A DNA stretch of 5,299 nucleotides, taken from the NCBI GenBank assembly GCA_946482615.1, contig CAMLSF010000218.1:1-5299 (forward strand). Direction: 5' to 3'. Both the position numbers and the translations under genes were made by a program. Each line of letters begins with the position of its first letter. Within the stretch, counting starts at the first letter, position 1. Shown piece after piece: positions 1 to 5,160 of this stretch. The DNA comes from an uncultured Chromatiaceae bacterium (GTDB lineage: Bacteria > Pseudomonadota > Gammaproteobacteria > Enterobacterales > Alteromonadaceae). Under the pieces are notes generated by a model. It made no database searches. It worked only from the letters and a program-made list of their open reading frames with translations, and was not told the origin of the DNA.

Positions 1-902
1 TCTATGGTTATAACTTGCAACAAAACTCTGATCCGGCCAAACGTTTAGGTTTTCAAAAAGCCGACGGTTGGGATTTACTGACGCATTTAGCAGCGGACGA
101 CTTTGCCATAGGCGCTTTATTTACTGGCCCTGATGCCAAAGCGCTGCAAAAGTTGTTTAGTCATTGCATTGACACCATGCAACAAGGCCCAGTTACTTTT
201 ATTTACCAAAAAACACCGGATAACCCGCTGTTTGCGATAGAGAAAAAGCGTCGGGTACCTACAGATACTGTGTTGATAGATCGCGAATTTCTGGGCAGCT
301 TCGGTCATTTTATTATCCATCAGGACAAACTCTGGGATTGTTTGCGTCACTACGGCTGCTGGATTGAGCCTTTATTAACCCGACAATGGGTGGATGAAAT
401 GGCCAAATATCAGTTGAACAAAGCGCAGGCGTTACCGCTTGAAACCTACTATTTAAGCCTGCAATGGCTGGAGCAAAAACGCGAAACCGCCGCAGTGCGC
501 GACAAAGTAACGAAGCTTCAACAACAAGGTGAGCAAGTGCTGTCGGTATGGAGTGGCAGCACACTGAAGCAATTTGATATAGACCACTGCCTGCCGTTTT
601 CCTATTGGCCCAATAACGATCAGTGGAATTTATTGCCCTGCACAGCGACAGAAAACCGCAGCAAAAGCGACCGCCTACCAGGTCGCGATTTATTGCAACA
701 TAGCCGTGGCCGCATTAACAACTGGTGGCAACAAGCCAACAGCACCCAAGCTGAACAACGCCGCTTTTTCACCGAAGCTAATTTGTCCTTGCCTGGCCTG
801 AGTAACCAAAACCACGACTTTGAGCAAGTATTCGAAGCCCTGCAGTTTTTGGTGTTTGGTGTCAAACAGAGGTTGCAGGTAGGGGAGTGGCAGTTTGGGT
901 AG
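1..902 (+). CDS. HNH-family endonuclease, C-terminal part (start lies upstream of window)
   Basis: The frame is open from the first complete codon (position 3, reading Tyr-Gly-Tyr-Asn) to a TAG at 900-902, so the gene enters from the left. A TTG at 15 could serve as a start, but it has no Shine-Dalgarno sequence and I treat it as internal. Counting from that TTG, residues 179-222 form the nuclease core: WSG, then DIDH (Asp190-His191, the usual HNH metal/catalytic pair), LPFS, a WPNND block, WNLLP with the central Asn205, and finally Asn214, Lys217 and Asp219. The third HNH position is therefore Asn rather than His, as in many HNH subfamilies. No zinc-binding Cys pairs are visible; WSG stands where CxxC often occurs. 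The segment before the core (about 88-130, including WIEPLL) and the tail after it (RINNWW, then a LPGL motif) look like conserved accessory helices, from memory of such proteins. DNA cleavage is inferred from the family. The biological role (restriction, defence or other) cannot be read from this fragment. Confidence 0.8.
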   Translation, partial: YGYNLQQNSDPAKRLGFQKADGWDLLTHLAADDFAIGALFTGPDAKALQKLFSHCIDTMQQGPVTFIYQKTPDNPLFAIEKKRRVPTDTVLIDREFLGSFGHFIIHQDKLWDCLRHYGCWIEPLLTRQWVDEMAKYQLNKAQALPLETYYLSLQWLEQKRETAAVRDKVTKLQQQGEQVLSVWSGSTLKQFDIDHCLPFSYWPNNDQWNLLPCTATENRSKSDRLPGRDLLQHSRGRINNWWQQANSTQAEQRRFFTEANLSLPGLSNQNHDFEQVFEALQFLVFGVKQRLQVGEWQFG

Positions 903-961
903 AAGTTAGGGATTGATGTTTTTTAGTTTCCGTAATCGGGTTGATGTGAAAGTGATAAATC

Positions 962-966
962 AGGAG
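962..966 (+). promoter_or_regulatory. Shine-Dalgarno sequence (AGGAG) of the 972 gene
   Basis: AGGAG ends five bases before the ATG at 972. It is the clearest ribosome binding site in the window and supports that ATG as the true start. Confidence 0.75.
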
Positions 967-971
967 CAGTT

Positions 972-1610
972 ATGCAGTTAGCCACACAATTAGGAGAACT
1001 GTTGGGAAATTATGGCATTCCCGGCTTATTCTTATTGGTGCTTTTCTACGTCTTAATTAACTTTGAGAACATGTTTAAATCTTGGACTGTATTCAGAACC
1101 AGCAGGATTGCTGTGATCAAACAGGCTCTAGAAGCGTCAGCAGAAAATCTAGCTCTGCAACAATGCTACAAAACAGAACTTGAGACCGAGCATTTTCGGT
1201 TAGTTAGTGGTGTAGCATCTACACCTGAGTACAGAAAAGCAATATTGGATTTGCTAAGTAAATCAGAAGGCAAGCTCACATTAAGCATGATTAAAAGGTC
1301 TCAGGAGTTCAGAGACCGGAATTCCGCTAGAATCAGCATAAAATTGATGACAAGGCATTATGTTTGGAAGTTAGTAGCCTTATTCTTCGGAATAGTTAAT
1401 TTTCTGATGGCTTTTATATCCTTGAGCTATGTTGTTGGTTGGGCTATTTCAAGGACTCCAGGTGCAGATTATCAGCTATTTGGCAGTTACTTTTTAGTCT
1501 TTTCATTCGGCGCGTATTTTTTTATCCGAGAAGTCTGGTCCTATGACAATGCTATGAAAGTGAAACAAGTTTTGGATGATTTGACTTCTGAACATGATCG
1601 AGCCAGCTAA
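972..1610 (+). CDS. small three-helix membrane protein, unknown function
   Basis: I do not recognise this 212-residue protein. It has an N-terminal hydrophobic segment (about residues 12-30), a roughly 100-residue charged, mostly helical middle (32-130), then two further hydrophobic segments (about 132-158 and 166-186) and a short acidic C-terminal tail. The basic residues next to the helices (Arg/Lys at 42-50, 108-128 and 186-198) suggest that the central domain and the tail are cytoplasmic, with only short periplasmic loops. No catalytic motif is apparent. The start is fixed by AGGAG five bases upstream. The gene begins 69 bases after the HNH gene and ends 32 bases before the next membrane-protein gene on the same strand, which fits an operon of at least the two membrane genes. 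It lacks the PomA/MotA-like layout expected of ZorA, so I do not call a Zorya system despite the HNH neighbour. Confidence 0.8.
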   Translation: MQLATQLGELLGNYGIPGLFLLVLFYVLINFENMFKSWTVFRTSRIAVIKQALEASAENLALQQCYKTELETEHFRLVSGVASTPEYRKAILDLLSKSEGKLTLSMIKRSQEFRDRNSARISIKLMTRHYVWKLVALFFGIVNFLMAFISLSYVVGWAISRTPGADYQLFGSYFLVFSFGAYFFIREVWSYDNAMKVKQVLDDLTSEHDRAS

Positions 1611-1628
1611 ATTTATTTTTTGGATTTT

Positions 1629-1632
1629 AGGA
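1629..1632 (+). promoter_or_regulatory. probable ribosome binding site (AGGA) of the 1643 gene
   Basis: AGGA lies ten bases before the ATG at 1643, which is slightly long but usable spacing. It is the only purine-rich match between the two membrane-protein genes. A TTG directly before that ATG (1640) would add one residue and is the weaker start. Confidence 0.45.
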
Positions 1633-1642
1633 TTATTCATTG

Positions 1643-2419
1643 ATGAGTGGTGATAAAGGAGTTGTTAGTTTTAGTAGGGTGCTGGAAATTATAGCTGTTA
1701 TTACTTTTGCATCTACATGTATTTTTTTTATATTAGGGCATCTTGCAGCCTATCTATATTTTTCGTCCTTCGAGATACCTTATTTTAAATATACAAATGC
1801 AAATACAGCTTTTGAGTTCGCTTTAAAATCTACTGACGTATTGTTATCTGTGATTGGAGTAGGTTTTGTTCTATTTATTTTATTTGGGGCTGCAGCACCT
1901 TTGTTTAGACGTCGTGATGGTGACGAAGCAAAGAAAAAAATTCAAAAGTTTATATTTTCCTTTAAGTTTATTCTAATGCTGTTGTTTCTTTATATCTTTG
2001 TGGCGGTCGCTGTGAACTCTTTAGCAAGAGTAATATCGTCATCAGGTCTTAAGGAAGATATATCAAAGAAACTCTATATACCCTATGAGGTAAGTTATAA
2101 TCAAGGCCAAAATACGTTGAAATGCGTAGTAACTATAGGTTCTATTGGAAAATATCAGGTTTTTATCTCTCAGACATTGCAAACCATACTGATTCAGGAC
2201 TCATCGATTGTTTCTATTAAAAAATTGTTTTCTCCAGTTCCGTTGAAGGAACTGCCTAATACAAAGACACAGTTGGAAAACCCCTATTATTCAGAAGAAT
2301 TAGCGATTTGGACTAAAAAGTGGGAGTCAGTATGCCCTGACGAAAAGCTAGATGAATTCGAATATTTTGACTTTAAGAGAAATGGCTTGGAAATTCTCTT
2401 GGGAGAGGGGGAAAGATAA
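1643..2419 (+). CDS. three-helix membrane protein with C-terminal soluble domain, unknown function
   Basis: I do not recognise this 258-residue protein. Hydrophobic segments lie at about residues 13-36, 65-88 and 104-127. The loop after the second helix is strongly basic (RRRDGDEAKKK, about 89-99), so by the positive-inside rule the N-terminus and that loop are cytoplasmic. The roughly 130-residue C-terminal domain would then be periplasmic. That domain reads as short beta strands (a GSIGKYQVFI stretch near 166-175, then a run ending in IVSIKKL) followed by an acidic tail. It has only two cysteines, Cys161 and Cys231, which could form a disulfide if the domain is exported. ATG 1643 is preferred over the adjacent TTG 1640. 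The gene follows the 972 membrane gene by 32 bases and probably shares its transcript. It is notably AT-rich (17 G/C in the 60 bases 1681-1740, against 31 of 60 at 3901-3960), a hint of horizontal origin. Confidence 0.78.
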   Translation: MSGDKGVVSFSRVLEIIAVITFASTCIFFILGHLAAYLYFSSFEIPYFKYTNANTAFEFALKSTDVLLSVIGVGFVLFILFGAAAPLFRRRDGDEAKKKIQKFIFSFKFILMLLFLYIFVAVAVNSLARVISSSGLKEDISKKLYIPYEVSYNQGQNTLKCVVTIGSIGKYQVFISQTLQTILIQDSSIVSIKKLFSPVPLKELPNTKTQLENPYYSEELAIWTKKWESVCPDEKLDEFEYFDFKRNGLEILLGEGER

Positions 2420-2503
2420 ATTCTCAAGGATTTTTGGTGATGGTTACTGCCCTTTGCCCCTAAGCTTATTCGTGGTTCTCTGAAACGTCTAAGTACCACC
2501 AAC

Positions 2504-2529
2504 TGGCGCAGTTTGCTCAAACTGCGCCA
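2504..2529. promoter_or_regulatory. palindrome 1, candidate operator of the downstream Fic gene
   Basis: A 26-base perfect inverted repeat with 12-base arms (TGGCGCAGTTTG and CAAACTGCGCCA) around a two-base centre, CT. It starts 84 bases after the stop of the membrane-protein gene and lies 81 bases before the Fic ATG. Its symmetry and position fit a dimeric winged-helix repressor site. A transcription terminator is less likely, because no T-run follows on the + strand. Confidence 0.65.
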
Positions 2530-2546
2530 TATTCAGCAACAAAAAC

Positions 2547-2571
2547 TGGCGCAGTTCTATAAACTGCGCCA
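2547..2571. promoter_or_regulatory. palindrome 2, candidate operator of the downstream Fic gene
   Basis: A 25-base inverted repeat with perfect 10-base arms (TGGCGCAGTT and AACTGCGCCA) around CTATA. It repeats the half-site of palindrome 1, with centres about 42 bases apart, close to four helical turns, so both would present the same DNA face. The centre (TTCTATAAA) contains a -10-like TATAAA, so the site may overlap the promoter, though I cannot find a convincing -35 partner. Confidence 0.65.
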
Positions 2572-2572
2572 C

Positions 2573-2602
2573 AATTGCGCCATTCAGTATTAAACTGCGC
2601 CA
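2573..2602 (+). promoter_or_regulatory. two direct half-sites between the palindromes and the Fic start codon
   Basis: AATTGCGCCA (2573-2582) and AACTGCGCCA (2593-2602) repeat the right arm of palindromes 1 and 2 in direct orientation, without matching left arms. The last half-site ends eight bases before the ATG at 2611, where a ribosome binding site would normally lie, so a bound protein would cover the translation start region of the DNA. Confidence 0.55.
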
Positions 2603-2610
2603 ATTTAGTT

Positions 2611-3987
2611 ATGTCAGCCACTACTCAAGAGTTGTTTCATATCATCAGTCAGGCCGCTCAAGGGCTTAGTTTGGCTGAACTACAGAGCAGTTATCCTGCT
2701 ATAGCCCGCCGTACTTTGCAGCGCCATATTGCCAAGCTGATTGATGCCGGACAAATCAAAGCTGTAGGTGAGGGGCGAGCCAGACGTTATTTTGTGTTTA
2801 CGCACAATCCCATAGCTGTAGCCATGCCGTCAGATCCACAGAGCCAGGCTGACAGTTTTCCGGCTTTTATTCCGTTGTCTGCCGATAGCAGGGATATTTT
2901 GGCCTATATCGACCAGCCTGTAGAAGCTCGTAAACCTGTGGGGTATCAGCGCGATTTTCTTGAGGCTTACCAGCCGAATCAAAGCTGGTATTTGTCGGAG
3001 TCGCTGCGCAGGCAGTTGCATAAAATGGGCAAAACTACGGAGCTGGCACAACCTGCTGGAACCTACAGCCGTGCCATTCTGAACCGGTTGTTGATTGATT
3101 TGTCCTGGGCGTCCAGTCAGTTAGAGGGGAATACCTATTCCAGGCTCGATACGCTGGAACTGATTGAACATGGTAAAGCCGCTGAAGGCAAAGCTGTGTT
3201 GGAAACCCAGATGATCCTGAACCACAAAGCAGCCATTGAACTTCTGGTGGAAAATACGGATACAGCAGGGTTCAACCGCTACACCCTGATGAATTTGCAT
3301 AGTACGTTGGCGGAAAACTTATTACCTAACCCTGCGGATGAAGGTCGTATTCGCCAGCATGCAGTAGATATAAGCAAAAGTGTGTACCGGCCTTTATCTG
3401 TGCCGCAGCAGATTGACGATATGCTGGATTTGCTGCTTGAGAAGGTGAATCAAATTCAGGATCCGTTTGAGCAGTCGTTTTTTATGCTGGTGCATCTGCC
3501 TTATTTGCAGCCTTTTGCAGATATCAATAAACGCACCTCGCGCCTTGCTGCCAACCTGCCGTTGTTTCGGGCCAACTTGTGCCCACTTACCTTCCTGGAT
3601 GTTCCGGAACAAGCCTACAGCAGGGCCACTTTGGGCCTGTACGAGCTGACCAGAGTCGAATTGTTGCGCGACCTTTATGTTTGGGCTTATGAGCGTTCTA
3701 CGCAGGAATACATCGCCATCCGACAGGATCTGGCAGAACCCGACCCACTGCGCCTGAAATGGCGCGAGCTGTTGAAACAAAGTATTCATCAGGTGGTGTG
3801 TGACCCTGCAACAGAGCCTCTGTTGATTATTCAACAGCAGGTAGCTTCACAAGTGCCACAGTCACAGCAAGCCGCTGTGCAGGCTTTGATTATTGAAGAG
3901 CTGCGCCGTTTACATGAAGGCGTGTTAGCGCGTTATGGCTTAAGGCCTTCAGACTTTGCTAAGTGGGAGGCTGTGCAGAGGGATTGA
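2611..3987 (+). CDS. Fic-domain protein with N-terminal winged helix and non-canonical Fic loop
   Basis: A 458-residue protein, starting at ATG 2611. A longer frame from TTG 2575 would run through the candidate operator half-sites and is rejected. Residues about 3-63 form a winged helix: LSLAELQSSYP, then RRTLQRHIAKLIDAG as the likely recognition helix, then a RARRYFV wing. Residues 168-174 read SSQLEGN, matching the class II inhibitory motif (S/T)xxxE(G/N) with Glu172. The Fic loop at 300-311 reads QPFADINKRTSR where the family consensus is HPFx(D/E)GNGRxxR. Pro, Phe, Asp, Asn and both Arg are kept, while the catalytic His is Gln and the two loop glycines are Ile and Lys. Standard Fic AMP transfer onto a protein hydroxyl needs that His, so the activity is probably absent or altered. 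From memory, relatives share a PYLQPF..NKR..R loop, which would make this a subfamily trait rather than decay. The C-terminal region (about 380-458) is helical and unassigned. No clear Shine-Dalgarno sequence is present. Autoregulation through the upstream half-sites is likely but inferred. Confidence 0.88.
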   Translation: MSATTQELFHIISQAAQGLSLAELQSSYPAIARRTLQRHIAKLIDAGQIKAVGEGRARRYFVFTHNPIAVAMPSDPQSQADSFPAFIPLSADSRDILAYIDQPVEARKPVGYQRDFLEAYQPNQSWYLSESLRRQLHKMGKTTELAQPAGTYSRAILNRLLIDLSWASSQLEGNTYSRLDTLELIEHGKAAEGKAVLETQMILNHKAAIELLVENTDTAGFNRYTLMNLHSTLAENLLPNPADEGRIRQHAVDISKSVYRPLSVPQQIDDMLDLLLEKVNQIQDPFEQSFFMLVHLPYLQPFADINKRTSRLAANLPLFRANLCPLTFLDVPEQAYSRATLGLYELTRVELLRDLYVWAYERSTQEYIAIRQDLAEPDPLRLKWRELLKQSIHQVVCDPATEPLLIIQQQVASQVPQSQQAAVQALIIEELRRLHEGVLARYGLRPSDFAKWEAVQRD

Positions 3988-4048
3988 TCAAACCAACAGC
4001 GTCAAACTTGACTCCATTTGCTCCTCATTATCCCAAGTTCAGGCTAAC

Positions 4049-4059
4049 TAGCACAGTTT
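4049..4059 (+). promoter_or_regulatory. decayed half-site downstream of the first Fic gene
   Basis: TAGCACAGTTT matches the left arm TGGCGCAGTTT of palindrome 1 at 9 of 11 positions and lies 16 bases before the decayed palindrome at 4075-4100. An 11-base match alone could be chance. Its closeness to the longer copy makes shared origin more likely. Confidence 0.35.
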
Positions 4060-4074
4060 ATTTGCCGATAAAAC

Positions 4075-4100
4075 TGGCGCAATTCTATGAAACTGTGCCA
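4075..4100. repeat. decayed copy of the Fic operator palindrome; possible terminator between the convergent Fic genes
   Basis: A 26-base imperfect inverted repeat with arms TGGCGCAATT and AACTGTGCCA, differing at two paired positions, around the centre CTATGA. Like palindrome 2, it is preceded by AAAAC. It is followed by ATTCAG, the context found after the half-site at 2573-2582, so the similarity extends beyond the arms. It sits between the stops of the two facing Fic genes. Read on the - strand, the hairpin is followed by GTTTTATC, so it could also end transcription of the - strand Fic gene. The two roles cannot be separated from sequence alone. Confidence 0.55.
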
Positions 4101-4109
4101 TTCAGTTGT

Positions 4110-5105
4110 TCAACCTTTTACAATCCAACGCCCTTGTTTTTTCGGGCCTTCAAACTTAAGCACTCCTTCGGCTTGCAGCTTAGCTACCGCTCTTTCGATA
4201 GCACTCAACGATTTACCAAGTTGAACTGATACTTCTCGTAAACTTAACTTCGGATGAGTTGCCAGCAGCGCCAGGATAGCATCAGGAGTTTTCACCCGCG
4301 TTTCTACCTGCGATTTTACCCGCGTTTTTTCTTGGGGAGCAGGTAGTTGAGTCGCTATACCTTCTTGCAGACTGTCTTTTATAGCCAGCAGCATAAATTC
4401 AATAAAAGTTGTGCAATCTGATGTTCGATCCGCCTCACTCAGGCGTTGATAATAAAGCTCCTGACGATGCCGAATTACAGTTTCCACTGGCAGATAAGCC
4501 AGCAGAGGTTGCCACTCACTTAAGATCAAGGTTTGCCAGAGCCGGCCCATACGCCCATTGCCATCAGAAAATGGGTGGATAAACTCCAGCTCGTAATGAA
4601 AAGCGCAAGAGCGGATCAGTGGGTGAAAGTCAGTATTGTTCAGCCAGTTAAATAGTTGTTGCATTAAACGGGGTAATTGCATGGCTGGTGGGGCCATATG
4701 CACCAAAGTAGAACCTCTGTAGATCCCAACGCCACCACTGCGTAGTTGTCCTGCGTCATTAGCAAGGCCATACATTAACTGCCGGTGCGCCGCTAAAAAG
4801 TGTTCTTGTGAAGGTGATTGCCAGGATGATAACTTTTCATAAGTGGCGAAGGCGTTTTTTACTTCCTGAATTTCTCTCGGTAAACCTAATACCACTTTGC
4901 CATCAAGTACTGCGGCCACCTGTTCAAGTGACAAGGTATTCTGCTCAATGGCTAACGACGCCTGAATAGTCTTTAATCTGTTGCCACGGCGAAGAAAAGG
5001 TACCTGCTGTTGTTGGTTTGCGTTCCATTCGCCCACCAATACGCCTATGTCTGCAACCAAATGCAACATGGTATTTGTCAGTTTAAAGGGAGGCTGGTAA
5101 GGCAT
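4110..5105 (-). CDS. Fic family protein adenylyltransferase-type, canonical motif, C-terminal winged helix
   Basis: A 331-residue class II-type Fic protein. The start is well fixed: an in-frame TAA (5106-5108) directly precedes the ATG, and GGAAA lies about nine bases upstream as a modest ribosome binding site. Residues 50-56 (SLAIEQN) carry the autoinhibitory SxxxE motif with Glu54, which in this class blocks productive ATP binding. The FHPLIRSCAFHYELEFIHPF stretch leads into the complete Fic loop HPFSDGNGRMGR at 177-188, with catalytic His177, Asp181, Asn183, Arg185 and Arg188. It should therefore be able to transfer AMP from ATP to a target hydroxyl, in trans or on itself; the target is unknown. 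A charged linker with a short internal repeat (KTRVK / ETRVK, 260-272) joins to a C-terminal winged helix (about 273-331, with LSLREVSVQLGKSLSAIERA as its helix-turn-helix). The gene faces the other Fic gene and ends 122 bases from its stop. The palindrome ahead of its start suggests autoregulation. Confidence 0.93.
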   Translation of the reverse strand: MPYQPPFKLTNTMLHLVADIGVLVGEWNANQQQQVPFLRRGNRLKTIQASLAIEQNTLSLEQVAAVLDGKVVLGLPREIQEVKNAFATYEKLSSWQSPSQEHFLAAHRQLMYGLANDAGQLRSGGVGIYRGSTLVHMAPPAMQLPRLMQQLFNWLNNTDFHPLIRSCAFHYELEFIHPFSDGNGRMGRLWQTLILSEWQPLLAYLPVETVIRHRQELYYQRLSEADRTSDCTTFIEFMLLAIKDSLQEGIATQLPAPQEKTRVKSQVETRVKTPDAILALLATHPKLSLREVSVQLGKSLSAIERAVAKLQAEGVLKFEGPKKQGRWIVKG

Positions 5106-5129
5106 TTATCTGTTTCCAATAGCTCAGCG

Positions 5130-5160
5130 TAAAAGATACACTTTTATGGTGGACACTTTA
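5130..5160 (-). promoter_or_regulatory. candidate operator/promoter region of the - strand Fic gene
   Basis: A palindrome TAAAAG-ATACA-CTTTTA (5130-5146) lies 24 bases upstream of the ATG. A second partial copy follows: ACACTTTTA at 5138-5146 and ACACTTTA at 5153-5160, 15 bases apart. Its position suits a repressor site for a winged-helix protein, most simply the Fic protein itself. The arms are short and AT-rich, so chance is a real alternative. I see no convincing -35/-10 pair. Confidence 0.35.

Noticed and set aside
1..2419. A Zorya-type defence system (HNH protein beside two membrane proteins)
   Set aside because: The membrane proteins lack the ZorA motor-channel layout with long coiled-coil tail and the ZorB OmpA-like peptidoglycan-binding domain, so only the general resemblance of content remains.
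2420..2503. Possible small gene or terminator after the membrane-protein pair
   Set aside because: No open frame with a plausible start and no stem followed by a T-run could be found; the - strand frame that crosses here is antisense to the membrane-protein gene.
2575..2610. Upstream TTG start giving a 470-residue Fic protein
   Set aside because: The extra 12 codons lie across the half-site array and read as unstructured sequence; ATG 2611 begins right before the winged helix.
3394..3834. A 146-codon - strand frame inside the first Fic gene
   Set aside because: It is antisense to the strongly supported Fic coding sequence; its length comes from the codon pattern of the real gene.
4001..4012. 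Small palindrome GTCAA-AC-TTGAC after the first Fic gene
   Set aside because: Five-base arms are expected by chance, and there is no repeat of it elsewhere in the window.
3963..4229. An 88-codon + strand frame between and over the Fic gene ends
   Set aside because: It overlaps the end of one Fic gene and runs antisense to the coding sequence of the other, with low-complexity Phe/Thr/Pro-rich content and no ribosome binding site.
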